A stretch of 64,000 bases of DNA from Nocardiopsis xinjiangensis YIM 90004 (GCF_000341145.1 NZ_ANBE01000004.1:58599-122598); one strand, 5' to 3'; positions 8,108 to 16,985 are shown, counted from the first letter of the stretch. Numbers and translations are program-made. Notes: generated by a model from the sequence alone, not told the origin.

Positions 8108-10141
8108 TCAGACGTGGTCCCTGGGGATGTCCGAGGAGTAGATCTTGGAGGCCACGCGCTCACCCCCTTCGTAGGCGTCCAAGGTGGCGTGCAGATGGAA
8201 GTGGGTCGTGGTCGAGGTCAGGACCGTGCGGGTGATGGTGCGTACCGACCAGGGGCCCCGTTCGAATCCCATGGTCCAGACGGTCTCTCCGCGTACGGAG
8301 TCGTAGCGGTTGCCGATCCAGCTGTAGTCCTCGACCGCGCGCCTGGTCACCTGCAGGTCGATGTCGTCGAAGTACACCGTGCCCAGATCCTTGACCACGT
8401 TCAACGAGGAACGGTAGTGGACCAGGTCGTGGGAGATGTCCCAGCGCTGCTCGCCCGGCAGGACCGTGCGGGTACTGAGGGGTTCGGTGCCCTCGGGTTC
8501 TTCGAAGGGTTCGGGTTCGGGGCCCGAGGCCTGTGCGTTCGAGCGCACAGGCAGCAGCATCTGGGTGTGCTCTCCGGGGTGCACGGAGAGCATGACCGGT
8601 TCGGGCGAGGGCCAGGCCAGGGGCCAGTAGGAGGTGGAGACCGCGACCCTGATGCGGTGCCCGGGCGGAAAGGCCTGGGCGACCCCGTTGAGGGAGACCG
8701 AGACACGGTAGCGGCGCCCGGGCTCGAGGTGTTGCGGGAATTCGTCGCTGTCGGCGTGGGTGAGGTTGAGTAGTCCGTAGGTCACACGTGTGGCTTCGCC
8801 GTCGGGTGCGACGTCGGACAGGCGGACCGCGACCATGGCGTCGGGCCGGTCCACGGACAGATCCAGGTCGACCACGGGCGAGCCCAGGATCTCCACCCTC
8901 TCGGTCAGAGGCGCGCTGTCGAAGACCATCGAGCCGCCGTCCTCCTCGCGCTGATCGGCGGGCAGGTCGGGCGGGGCGTTGTAGGAGCACCACTTGCCCG
9001 CGTACTGTCCCGTCGACAGCGGTGAGGACAGGGTCATGGGGCCGCGGTCGAGCTCGGGTTCTGCGCCCTCCTGCAGGATGTATCCGTGCTCGAGGAAGCG
9101 CACGAACGGTTCCACGCTGGGGGAGGGCCAGGTGTTCTCGCCCACCCAGCGGCCCGGGCGTTCTTCGTACTCGGTGGAGGGAGCGACGCTGTCCTGCATC
9201 CACGCGCGCAGCATCGGCGCGTCCATGACGCCGTTGTCGATGCCCTTGAGCCAGCGGTCCCACCAGCGCACCAGCTCTTGCAGGAAGCCGATGGCGGGAC
9301 CGGGCTTGCCCAGGTGCGGGTATTTGTGCGACCAGGGGCCCAGCAGGCCCAGTCGGGGCACGTCCAGGCCGGCCATCAGACGGAAGACGGAGTTGGAGTA
9401 GCCGTCGGCCCACCCGCTGACAGCCATGACGGGTACGTCGATGGCGCCCAGGTCCTCGGCGACCGAGCCGTGTTTCCAGAAGCCGTCGCGGCGCTGGTGG
9501 CGCAGCCACGCGTCCAGCCACAGGCCACTGTGCTCCAACCGCTCGTGCCACATCTGCCGCCAGCGCTCACCCACCAGTTCGGGATCGGGCGGGCTGGAGT
9601 TGTAGGCGAACATGGTGGAGGCCCAGGAGAGGTTGTCGGCCAGCAGGCATCCGCCCATGTAGTGCACGTCGTCGGAGTAGCGGTCGTCGGTGGAGGAGGC
9701 GGTGACGATCGCGCCCAGGCTCTGGGGTCGGCGCGCGGCCACCTGCAGGGCGTTGAACCCGCCCCAGGAGATGCCCATCATCGCGGTGTTGCCGTCGCAC
9801 CAGGGCTGGTCGGCGAGCCAGGCCAGGACGTCCTCGGCGTCGGTGAGTTCCTGTTCGAGGTACTCGTCCTCCAGCACCCCTTCGGAGTCACCGGTGCCGC
9901 GCAGGTCCACGCGTGCGCAGGCGTAGCCGTGACCGGCCATGTAGGGGTGGTGGATGGAGTCGCGCTGTGCGGTCAGGTCGCGGCGCCGGTAGGGGATGAA
10001 CTCCAGGATCGCTGGTACCGGGGCCTGTTCGCTGTCCACCGGGCGCCATATACGTGCGGCCAGATGGGTCCCGTCGCTCATCGGGATGCGGATGTACTCG
10101 TCCTCGCGGATCTGGCGCGGGAGTGTGTCCACGGTTCGCAT
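8108..10141 (-). CDS. CocE/NonD family alpha/beta hydrolase
   Basis: A 677-residue serine hydrolase of the X-Pro dipeptidyl-peptidase/cocaine esterase superfamily. MSDGTHLAARIWRP opens the alpha/beta fold, RGTGDSEG carries oxyanion-region residues, and GISWGG near residue 125 holds the nucleophile Ser. PGWADGYSN-like sequence (VSGWADGYSN) marks the acid region, and LLGPWSHKYPHLG the catalytic His. A C-terminal jelly-roll domain (ERVEILGSPVVDLDLS onwards) is typical. It cleaves esters or amides of small molecules or peptides; no signal peptide is seen, so it acts in the cytoplasm. The ATG lies 18 bases after the stop of the ATP-grasp gene, so the two are almost certainly co-transcribed. Confidence 0.88.
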   Translation of the reverse strand: MRTVDTLPRQIREDEYIRIPMSDGTHLAARIWRPVDSEQAPVPAILEFIPYRRRDLTAQRDSIHHPYMAGHGYACARVDLRGTGDSEGVLEDEYLEQELTDAEDVLAWLADQPWCDGNTAMMGISWGGFNALQVAARRPQSLGAIVTASSTDDRYSDDVHYMGGCLLADNLSWASTMFAYNSSPPDPELVGERWRQMWHERLEHSGLWLDAWLRHQRRDGFWKHGSVAEDLGAIDVPVMAVSGWADGYSNSVFRLMAGLDVPRLGLLGPWSHKYPHLGKPGPAIGFLQELVRWWDRWLKGIDNGVMDAPMLRAWMQDSVAPSTEYEERPGRWVGENTWPSPSVEPFVRFLEHGYILQEGAEPELDRGPMTLSSPLSTGQYAGKWCSYNAPPDLPADQREEDGGSMVFDSAPLTERVEILGSPVVDLDLSVDRPDAMVAVRLSDVAPDGEATRVTYGLLNLTHADSDEFPQHLEPGRRYRVSVSLNGVAQAFPPGHRIRVAVSTSYWPLAWPSPEPVMLSVHPGEHTQMLLPVRSNAQASGPEPEPFEEPEGTEPLSTRTVLPGEQRWDISHDLVHYRSSLNVVKDLGTVYFDDIDLQVTRRAVEDYSWIGNRYDSVRGETVWTMGFERGPWSVRTITRTVLTSTTTHFHLHATLDAYEGGERVASKIYSSDIPRDHV

Positions 10142-10159
10142 GGTCGGGCCCCCTCGTGC

Positions 10160-11431
10160 TCAGTTGTGGTCGGCGTACTGGATGTCGAAGCGGAGCGCTT
10201 CCTTGCACTCCTGGTACATGCGCTCGGCTTCTTCGGGGCCGCTCGCGCCCACGAAGACGTCGGCGAGCTCGAAACTGTAGCTGTCCTGTCCGGGCAGGTC
10301 GGAGAGCCACTGGCCCGGCCGGGCGGTGATCTCCACGTGCAGCCCGGGGATCTGTTGCCGGATGCGTTCGATCTCTTCCTGGGAGGGGACCGAACGCACG
10401 AAGCCGTCGGTGAAGTGGCGCAGGAACCATTTGGCCGCGAACGCGTACTGTCCGTTGCGGCTGTGCACGGGCTCCTCGCCCAGCGCGATGCGCAGGACCG
10501 CATCGTGGTTGGCTCTGCCGTCCACGCTCTCGAACAGGGCCGAGTGCGACTGGGAGTGGCGGGGGTTGATCTCCAGCAGGATGAGGGAGTCCTTCTGCCG
10601 GTCGTAGAAGTACTCGACGTTGAAGGCGGTGTTGTCCAGTCCCACGTGGGAGATGACCCGTGCGGTGAAGTCGATCAGGCGCTCGCGGACCTCGTTGGGC
10701 TGCCTGGAGGGGTACTCGTAGCACAGGAAGCTGGAGGTGCCCGGGTAGCAGTCGGAGTCGATGACGCCGTAGATGTAGGGCTTGGACCCGTGGACGTAGC
10801 CCTCCACGGTGAGCTGGCGCCCCTGGGCCTCTTCCTCGGCCAGCCCGGACGTCCCGCCGGCCTCGGCCACCTTCGCGGGCAGTCGCACCCGGTCCATGAC
10901 CCATTGGAAGGGCTCTCCGACGCGGCCGGCCCCCTGGCGGATCTCCTCCATCGCCTCGCGGAACCCGTCGTCGTCGGTGACACGGAAGGCCAGTTCGGAG
11001 GAGAAGGCCTTCACCGGCTTCAACCACAACGGGTAGGTGAGCCCCTCGGGGATGTGCGGGGAGCCGGGGTCGACCTCGGCGAAGCCCGGGACGACCTCGG
11101 GCACCACCATGCGCTGTTCCAGCCGGCTCCAGTACTTGTGTTCGCACCGGACGATGGCCTCCAGCGGGGCGTGGGGCAGCCCGCGTGGTTCGCACAGCAG
11201 GGGCACCAGGGAACTGACGGGAAAGTCCCAGTAGCCGATGACGGCGTCGACGGTGCCGTCGAAGGTGTCCAGTTGGTGCTCGGCCTGGGCGAGCAGCGCG
11301 GGCATGTCCAGCTCTCCCCGGGTCAGCTGCTCCAGGTCGAGCAGCGGGTGGAAGCGGTGGTCCCCGGGCAGTGCGTGCAGCGCTGCGTGGTTGTGGTCGT
11401 CGAGGCCGAGGACAAAAATGTTCTTGGTCAC
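10160..11431 (-). CDS. ATP-grasp domain protein (putative carboxylate-amine ligase)
   Basis: A 423-residue protein with ATP-grasp character. The N-terminal Rossmann-like part starts NIFVLGLDDHNH. Further on, LTYPLWLKPVKAFSS contains the nucleotide-binding Lys, GRQLTVEGYVHG is the strand supplying an acidic ligand, and LLEINPRHSQSHSALFE has the Glu-x-Asn Mg2+ site followed by a family-typical Arg-His. Such enzymes activate a carboxylate as acyl phosphate and join it to an amine or thiol. Start is GTG at 11431 after a strong GAGGGGGG. The substrate is not known; pairing with a CocE/NonD hydrolase suggests one makes and the other trims or cleaves an amide or peptide-like product. Confidence 0.82.
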   Translation of the reverse strand: MTKNIFVLGLDDHNHAALHALPGDHRFHPLLDLEQLTRGELDMPALLAQAEHQLDTFDGTVDAVIGYWDFPVSSLVPLLCEPRGLPHAPLEAIVRCEHKYWSRLEQRMVVPEVVPGFAEVDPGSPHIPEGLTYPLWLKPVKAFSSELAFRVTDDDGFREAMEEIRQGAGRVGEPFQWVMDRVRLPAKVAEAGGTSGLAEEEAQGRQLTVEGYVHGSKPYIYGVIDSDCYPGTSSFLCYEYPSRQPNEVRERLIDFTARVISHVGLDNTAFNVEYFYDRQKDSLILLEINPRHSQSHSALFESVDGRANHDAVLRIALGEEPVHSRNGQYAFAAKWFLRHFTDGFVRSVPSQEEIERIRQQIPGLHVEITARPGQWLSDLPGQDSYSFELADVFVGASGPEEAERMYQECKEALRFDIQYADHN

Positions 11432-11646
11432 GGGAACCCCCCTCTGCGGGGAGGCCGGGAAACGCGTGTGTGCGGTTCGAAACGCGCTGGTCGGGCTTCT
11501 GTCGCCCGAACCGATGATGCCGGCCCCCTCTACTGGTCCCTGTGCTCTTTTTCCCGGGTTGAAACACCGTGGGACCGATCACCACCGGCGTGGGCCGTGG
11601 TGGTCCGGTGGAAAGGGCGCGGCAAGGGCCGATCCGTGGGCGCGGT

Positions 11647-12576
11647 TCAGTCGGTGGGGCGCCAGTCGGCGTTGGCCCCGCACACCACCAGGCAGGGGTT
11701 CTCTCCGGGGACCCGGCCGGCCAGCCAGGCGGCGAAGGGAACGGCGGCGGCTGCTTCGGTGGCGATGCGCAGGTCCGACCACAGGCGCTGCTGGGCGTGC
11801 ACGATCTCGGCGTCACTGACCAGGGTCGGGGTGATGGGGTGTTCGCGCAGGACCTGGAAGGGCACCTCGCCCAGAGTGGCCGCACCCAGGGCGGAGGAGG
11901 CCACCGAGTCCACGGGGGTCTGCACGGGATGGCCGTGGGACAGGGCCGCGTGCAGACTCTGGCAGCCCTCGGGTTCGGCACCCACGACCTGGCGCCGGCC
12001 GGCGCCCAGACGGACCCCGGCGGCGAGCCCGCCCCCGCCCACGGCCACGGCCACGGTGTCGCACTCGGGTGCGTCGGCGGCCACCTCCAGGCCGATGGTG
12101 CCCTGACCGGCCACGACCAACGGGTCGTTGAAGGCGTGCAGGTAGCGCACGTTCTCGCGTTGGGCGTGAGCGCGGGCGGCCTCGGCGGCCTCGGCGTAGT
12201 GCTCGCCCACACGCACGATGTGGGCGCCGGTCTCGGCCAGGGGGACGGCCTTGGCCTCGGGCACGGTCTCGGGCACGTAGACGGTGGCGTGTTTGCCCAG
12301 CAGTCGTGCGGCGGTGGCCACGCCCAGGCCGTGGTTGCCGCCGGAGGCGGTGATGACGTGGTCGGTCCGGGGGCCGCCGAGCAGGGCGTTGAGGGCTCCG
12401 CGCAGTTTGAAGGCACCGGTCAGCTGCAGGTGTTCGAGCTTGAGGGTGAGCGGACGGCCGTCGATCTCGGTGCGCATCACGGGGGTGCGGCGGGCATAGG
12501 GGGCGATGCGTTCGGCGGCGGCGCGCACGTCGGTGGCTGTGGGCGCAAGCATGGTGGGTGCGGTCTCGGGGCTCAT
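11647..12576 (-). CDS. Threonine/serine dehydratase-family PLP enzyme
   Basis: A 309-residue fold-type II PLP enzyme. LTGAFKLRGALNAL places the cofactor-binding Lys at residue 57 (usual SFK motif here AFK), TASGGNHGLGVATAA is the substrate-phosphate/Asn loop, and VAVGGGGLAAGV is the PLP-phosphate glycine loop. There is no C-terminal ACT regulatory domain, so it is the short catabolic type acting on Ser/Thr or a related hydroxy-amino acid. It is transcribed away from a LysR-type gene across a 99-bp AT-rich region, and that regulator probably controls it. Confidence 0.85.
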   Translation of the reverse strand: MSPETAPTMLAPTATDVRAAAERIAPYARRTPVMRTEIDGRPLTLKLEHLQLTGAFKLRGALNALLGGPRTDHVITASGGNHGLGVATAARLLGKHATVYVPETVPEAKAVPLAETGAHIVRVGEHYAEAAEAARAHAQRENVRYLHAFNDPLVVAGQGTIGLEVAADAPECDTVAVAVGGGGLAAGVRLGAGRRQVVGAEPEGCQSLHAALSHGHPVQTPVDSVASSALGAATLGEVPFQVLREHPITPTLVSDAEIVHAQQRLWSDLRIATEAAAAVPFAAWLAGRVPGENPCLVVCGANADWRPTD

Positions 12577-12609
12577 GCTTCCACTGTGCCGCTACTGATG
12601 ATTAACATA

Positions 12610-12629
12610 AAGTTGCCTCTACTAAACTT
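12610..12629. promoter_or_regulatory. Candidate LysR-type operator in divergent promoter
   Basis: In the AT-rich stretch between the dehydratase and LysR genes the half-sites AAGTT (12610-12614) and AACTT (12625-12629) form an inverted repeat with a 10-bp gap, followed by the palindrome AAGCTT (12634-12639). LysR-type regulators usually bind such interrupted dyads between divergent genes. The assignment rests on position and symmetry only. Confidence 0.4.
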
Positions 12630-12675
12630 CATTAAGCTTTGCTTTGCATCAAGGTTTGTTTGTCGGAGGGCTGCT

Positions 12676-13584
12676 GTGATCGACGCCAACCGGTTGCGTG
12701 TGCTGGTGGAGGTCGCCCATGCCGGATCCATCGCCGCGGCCGCCGAACGCCTGTCCTACACCCCGCCTGCGCTCTCGCAGCAGCTGACCAAGCTGGAGCG
12801 GGAAGTGGGGGCCCTGCTGGTGGAGCGCGGGCGTACCGGGGCGACCCTGACCGAGGCCGGGCAGGTGCTGCTCGAGCGCGGTGAACGGGTGCTGGGCGAA
12901 TTGCGCGATGCCGAACGGGCCGTGCGCGCGGTGGGCGGTCGGGAACCCAGCCAGCTCTCGTTGGGGGCCTTCGCCAGTGCGGGCAAGGTCCTGCTTCCGC
13001 AGACGTTGGCGTTGTTCGGTAACGAGCACCCGCACGTGCGCCTGTCCTTGTTCGACGTCGAACCGCCCGGCGGGCACGGTCAGGTCACCTCCGGTGAGCT
13101 GGACCTGCTCATCACCCACCGCTATCCGGGGGTACCGTTGCCGTCCGCCTCGGGGCTGCACCGTGAACGTGTCCTGGTCGATCCCTTGTTGGCAGTGGCG
13201 CCCCAGGGCCATGCCTTGGCGGACGGCCGGCTGTCGTTGGCCGATCTGGCCGAGGAGGAGTGGATCTGCGGGGCGCCCGGGATCCACAACCGCATCAGTC
13301 TGGACACCGCCGCGGCCGAGGCGGGGGTGCGTCTGTCGGTGGCTTATGAGACCCGTGACTACGAGGTGGCGCTGGCCCTGATCGAGGCCGGTGTGGGGGT
13401 GGCGCTGGTGCCGCAGTCGATCCTGGGGGCGGCCCGGGGCGGGGGGTGGGTCAGCTGCCCGCTCAGTGACGTCTCACCGGCCCGGGAGATCTACGCGGTG
13501 CACCGGCGCCGTCCGCCCGAACCGGTCCCGGCGATGGTCGCGACGCTGCGCGAGGTCGCCGCCCGGGCGCCGGGGCCGGGTTAG
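12676..13584 (+). CDS. LysR family transcriptional regulator
   Basis: A 302-residue regulator. The N-terminal winged helix reads RLRVLVEVAHAGSIAAAAE then LSQQLTKLEREVGALLVER, as expected for the LysR family; residues from about 90 onward form the periplasmic-binding-like effector domain (SLGAFASAGKVLLPQTLALF). The GTG at 12676 follows GGAGGG by five bases. It diverges from the PLP dehydratase, so that gene is its most likely target, with an amino acid or derived keto acid as likely effector (inference). Confidence 0.9.
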   Translation: MIDANRLRVLVEVAHAGSIAAAAERLSYTPPALSQQLTKLEREVGALLVERGRTGATLTEAGQVLLERGERVLGELRDAERAVRAVGGREPSQLSLGAFASAGKVLLPQTLALFGNEHPHVRLSLFDVEPPGGHGQVTSGELDLLITHRYPGVPLPSASGLHRERVLVDPLLAVAPQGHALADGRLSLADLAEEEWICGAPGIHNRISLDTAAAEAGVRLSVAYETRDYEVALALIEAGVGVALVPQSILGAARGGGWVSCPLSDVSPAREIYAVHRRRPPEPVPAMVATLREVAARAPGPG

Positions 13585-13635
13585 GCCGTCGACGCGGGCC
13601 GGTTCCCGGTCGTGGCGGGGCAGGCGGTGGATGGT

Positions 13636-13665
13636 CCGGAAAACTTCGTGCCCCGGAAAACTTCG
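13636..13665 (+). repeat. Tandem 13-bp direct repeat with hairpin
   Basis: CCGGAAAACTTCG occurs at 13636-13648 and again at 13653-13665. The second copy is inside a short hairpin, CCCCG (13651-13655) with CGGGG (13664-13668). It lies in the 229-bp gap after the LysR gene and before the convergent UPF0126 gene, so a terminator role is possible although there is no T-run. Confidence 0.5.
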
Positions 13666-13813
13666 GGGTGCCCCACTGGAACAGCAGAGCCCCTCACCGT
13701 ATGGGAAAAGCCCAATGGCCTGGGTTGGGGTGGGGCGCCTCGAGGTGTGCGGTCCGCCCCTTGGCCCGGGCTGTTCCGCTCTCGCCGACGAACACCACTC
13801 ACCCCGGCGGGGC

Positions 13814-14446
13814 TCAGACCGGCGTGGCTCCGGGCGGGGGCGGGGCGTTCCAGCGAAAGCGCAGGGAGAGAACGCGCACGCTGAAGCACACCAGGGCGCC
13901 GACGACGGCGAACCAGATCGAGCCCGGGCCGACGGTGTCGGAGAGCACCACCACGCCGGCGCCCAGCAACGCCGGGATGGCGTACAGGCGTGAGTTGGCG
14001 CTGAGCACCACGGGGATCCGGTTCAGGAGCACGTCGCGGATGGTGCCGCCGCCCACACCGGTGATCGTGCCCAGCAGGACGGCCTGCAGGGGGCCGAAGC
14101 CGACCTCGATGGCCTTGGTGGCGCCGATGACGGCGAACAGGCTCAGGCCGGCGGCGTCGAAGAGCTGGATCGGTGTGGCCAGGTGCCGTAGTTGGCTGCT
14201 GAGGAAGAAGGCCAGGGTGGCGCCGACCAGGGCGACGATGATGTAGCGCCAGTCCTGGAAGGTGGCGGGGGTCTGGCCGAGCAGGAGATCGCGGATGATG
14301 CCCCCGCCCAGAGCGGTGGTCACGCCCAGCACCATGACGCCGACGAGGTCCACGCGCGCGGTGCGGATTCCTGTGAGGGCTCCGTCCAGCGCGAACGCGA
14401 AGACACCCATCAGGTCGAGGACGAGGATGATGTTCTGAGTGGACAT
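13814..14446 (-). CDS. UPF0126/TRIC-like trimeric intracellular cation channel family protein
   Basis: A 210-residue integral membrane protein made of two homologous halves of three helices plus a seventh. The paired glycine motifs GGGIIRDLLLGQTP and GGGTIRDVLLNRIP are the hallmark of this family, whose bacterial members form K+-permeable trimeric channels. DLMGVFAFALDGALTG begins the first half. I use the ATG at 14446 because the sequence before it is not membrane-like. It diverges from the flavoprotein at 14690, sharing a 243-bp promoter region. Physiological role is unknown. Confidence 0.87.
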   Translation of the reverse strand: MSTQNIILVLDLMGVFAFALDGALTGIRTARVDLVGVMVLGVTTALGGGIIRDLLLGQTPATFQDWRYIIVALVGATLAFFLSSQLRHLATPIQLFDAAGLSLFAVIGATKAIEVGFGPLQAVLLGTITGVGGGTIRDVLLNRIPVVLSANSRLYAIPALLGAGVVVLSDTVGPGSIWFAVVGALVCFSVRVLSLRFRWNAPPPPGATPV

Positions 14447-14689
14447 GCGTCTGGGCCGGGGCGGCGCTCCCCCCTCTTTTTCTCCAACGACACGACAAGG
14501 GCGATCAGCGCCAAGTACACCATGCCCGCAGATGTGAACGCCGCTGAAGGAGAGGGTGCGTCCTGCCGGAGGGGGCCGGGCGCGGGGTGGAGGGGGCGGG
14601 CGGGGCCCGTGTCGCATTCCTGGTCCCAAGGCCGGGCAGGAGACCATCGATCGGCAGCGCGGCACACGGAACATGCGAGGGGGCAGGCG

Positions 14690-16048
14690 ATGGAACACCT
14701 GGACACGATCGTGGTGGGCATGGGGCCCGGTGGTGAGTCGGTGGCCTCGCGGTTGTTGGGTGAGGGCCAACACGTGGCGGTGGTCGAGAGCAACCTGATC
14801 GGGGGCGAGTGCGGTTACTACGCGTGTATCCCTTCCAAGGTGCTGTTGCGGGCCCCGGAGGCGCAACGGGAAGCGGCCGGGGCGGCCGGACTCTCCCGGC
14901 CCGAACTGGACTGGGACGGTCTGCGCGGTTACCGCGACGGCATGATCCGCCACTTGGACGACTCGGCGCAGGTGGCCGACTACCGGAACCTGGGTGTGCG
15001 GGTCTTCAAGGGCCGGGCCCGTCTGGTGGGGCGCGACCCCTGGCGTGTCGTGGTCAACGGCACCGAGTTGAGCGCGGACCACGTGGTGCTGGCGACCGGG
15101 TCCGAGCCGGTGCTGCCCCCGATCGAGGGGTTGTCGGAGTTGGGCCCGGACGTGGTGTGGACCAACCGTGAGGCGACCACGCTGGAGTCCATCCCCGAGC
15201 GGGCGGTGGTGGTCGGCGGCAGCGCGGTGGGTGTGGAACTGAGCCAGTTCCTGGCGGCGTTGGGCGCCCGGGTCACCGTCGTCCAGCGCGGCGAGCGTCT
15301 GCTGGACCGTGAGGACCCGCGTCTGTGTGAGCTGATCGCCGACCAGTTCGCACACGAGGGGATCGACGTGCGTACCGGAACGCAGGTCTCCTCGGTGGCC
15401 CGCCAGGGGCACGGGGTGGTCGCGCACCTGGACGACGGCACCCGGGTGGAGACCGATGTGGTGGTGCTGGCCGCCGGGCGCCGTCCCCGGGCCGAGGGGC
15501 TGGGTCTGGACGAGGTGGGGGTGGACACCGGCGGGGGCCTTCCGGTGGTGGACGAGCACTGCCGTCTGGCGCCGGGCCTGTGGGCGGTCGGTGACCTGAC
15601 CGGGCAGGCGATGTTCACGCACGTGGCCAAGTACCAGGCGCGGGTGGTGACCGACAACATGTTCGGCCGTGAGCACCGGGCCGACTACACGGGGATACCC
15701 CGGGTGGTCTTCAGCTTCCCGGAGGTGGCCGCGGCGGGTCTGACCGAGGCCGCTGCGCGTGAGCGGGGGCTGGACCCGGTGGTGGCGGAGGTGGACCTGA
15801 CCGAGGAGTTGGCCCGTCCCTGGACCTACGCTTCCGAGCCCAGGGCCAGGATGGGGCTGGTCGCGGACCGCTCCTCGGGTGTGCTGGTGGGAGCGTGGGC
15901 GTTCGCGCCGTTGTCCTCGGAGTGGATCCACACCGCTGCGTTGGCGATCCGGGCGCAGATCCCGGTGCAGACGCTGCGCAACGCGGTGTTCCAGTTCCCG
16001 ACCTTCTCCGAGGGGTACCTGTCGGCGCTGGACCAGTTGGATCTTTGA
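14690..16048 (+). CDS. Pyridine nucleotide-disulfide oxidoreductase (dihydrolipoamide dehydrogenase-like)
   Basis: A 452-residue FAD enzyme with two dinucleotide folds: VVGMGPGGESVASRL at the N-terminus for FAD and VVVGGSAVGVELSQF for NAD(P)H. GGECGYYACIPSK supplies a redox Cys pair at residues 41 and 46 with normal C-x4-C spacing. GLWAVGDLTG is the second FAD motif. The C-terminal interface motif reads QFPTFSE, so the His of the usual His-Glu base pair of true lipoamide dehydrogenases is absent. It is therefore more likely a mercuric-reductase- or quinone-reductase-like relative than the pyruvate dehydrogenase E3. ATG 14690 follows a GGGGG-rich region. No 2-oxoacid dehydrogenase genes are nearby. 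Confidence 0.86.
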   Translation: MEHLDTIVVGMGPGGESVASRLLGEGQHVAVVESNLIGGECGYYACIPSKVLLRAPEAQREAAGAAGLSRPELDWDGLRGYRDGMIRHLDDSAQVADYRNLGVRVFKGRARLVGRDPWRVVVNGTELSADHVVLATGSEPVLPPIEGLSELGPDVVWTNREATTLESIPERAVVVGGSAVGVELSQFLAALGARVTVVQRGERLLDREDPRLCELIADQFAHEGIDVRTGTQVSSVARQGHGVVAHLDDGTRVETDVVVLAAGRRPRAEGLGLDEVGVDTGGGLPVVDEHCRLAPGLWAVGDLTGQAMFTHVAKYQARVVTDNMFGREHRADYTGIPRVVFSFPEVAAAGLTEAAARERGLDPVVAEVDLTEELARPWTYASEPRARMGLVADRSSGVLVGAWAFAPLSSEWIHTAALAIRAQIPVQTLRNAVFQFPTFSEGYLSALDQLDL

Positions 16049-16111
16049 GGAGGGCGCGGCGCCCGCCGGTTCCCGGGGCAGGGGCGGCGGGCGTGTGCTG
16101 CGCCGGTGGGC

Positions 16112-16960
16112 TCAGTCGGCGGTGGCGGCCAGGGCGGCCTGCTCCTCGTCCTCGATGCTGCGGTTCCATTCGCTCTTGGTGGACTGCCAGGTGTCCTCGT
16201 CGCGGCCCAGGCGCCAGTATCCCGATACCGAGAGCCATTCCTTGGGCAGGGCGTGTTCGATGCGCAGCAGGCGGCGCAGGTCGCGGATGGCGTTGGCTTC
16301 TCCGTGCACGAAGGCGTGTACGCGCCCGGTGGGGAAGTCCAGGGCGCGTACGGCCGGTACGAGGGCGGAGCCGACGACGCCGCTGCCGCGGTGGAGCCAG
16401 TGCAGGTGGACGCCTTCGCCGGTGCTCAGGGCCTGTTCCTCCTCGGGGCCGGCGACCTCGAGGTAGACGTGGGCGGCGGCGCCCCGGGGCAGGTTCTCCA
16501 GGGCGGCGGCGATGGCGGGCAGGGCGCTCTCGTCGCCGGCGAGCAGGTGCCAGTCGGCCTCGGGGGAGGGAGTGTAGTCGCCGCCGGGGCCGGTGAAGTG
16601 CAGGGTGTGGCCGGGGCGTGCGGCCTCGGCCCAGGGCCCGGCCAGGCCGGTGTCGCCGTGGGTGACGAAGTCGAGGGTGAGCAGGCGCTGCCGGCGGTCC
16701 CAGTGGCGGACGGTGTAGGTGCGGGTGGTGGGCCACTGCGCGCGGGGGCCGTGGTTGAGGGTGTGTTCCAGGTCGGCGGTGCTCAGGTCCCCGGTCTCGG
16801 GGAAGAAGAGCTTGACGTAGCTGTCGCTGTGGCCGCCGGTGTCGAACCGGTCCAGGCCCCTGCCGCCCAGGACGATGCGCACCATGTGCGGGGTCAGCCG
16901 CTCGGTGGACTCGACCGTTCCGGTGTGGACGGTCCTCTTGCGCGGCTTCTGCTCGGCCAC
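16112..16960 (-). CDS. Siderophore-interacting protein (FAD-dependent ferric-siderophore reductase)
   Basis: A 282-residue cytoplasmic flavoprotein that reduces or releases iron from imported ferric siderophores. The N-terminal FAD-binding barrel includes RTYTVRHWD and the GPGGDYTP loop; the NAD(P)H part contains LLAGDESALPAI, and the C-terminus has the family signature SGYWRLGRDEDTW. GTG at 16960 is preceded by GGAGAAGG. An iron box lies 26 bases upstream, so expression should rise under iron limitation through an IdeR/DmdR repressor. No siderophore transport genes are in the window. Confidence 0.92.
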   Translation of the reverse strand: MAEQKPRKRTVHTGTVESTERLTPHMVRIVLGGRGLDRFDTGGHSDSYVKLFFPETGDLSTADLEHTLNHGPRAQWPTTRTYTVRHWDRRQRLLTLDFVTHGDTGLAGPWAEAARPGHTLHFTGPGGDYTPSPEADWHLLAGDESALPAIAAALENLPRGAAAHVYLEVAGPEEEQALSTGEGVHLHWLHRGSGVVGSALVPAVRALDFPTGRVHAFVHGEANAIRDLRRLLRIEHALPKEWLSVSGYWRLGRDEDTWQSTKSEWNRSIEDEEQAALAATAD

Positions 16961-16985
16961 GGCGTTCCCTTCTCCAGGCTCATGG

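Noticed and set aside
8255..8280. tRNA-like T-loop string GTTCGAATCCC
   Set aside because: It lies inside the CocE/NonD coding sequence and no acceptor, D or anticodon arms can be formed around it.
9086..12106. Long open frame of about 1000 codons on the plus strand
   Set aside because: It runs antisense through the hydrolase, ATP-grasp and dehydratase genes, has no domain motifs, and is explained by high GC keeping the opposite frame open.
12676..13584. Upstream extension of the LysR gene back to 11569
   Set aside because: The extension is antisense to the dehydratase, Gly-rich and without homology; GTG 12676 with GGAGGG gives the normal family length.
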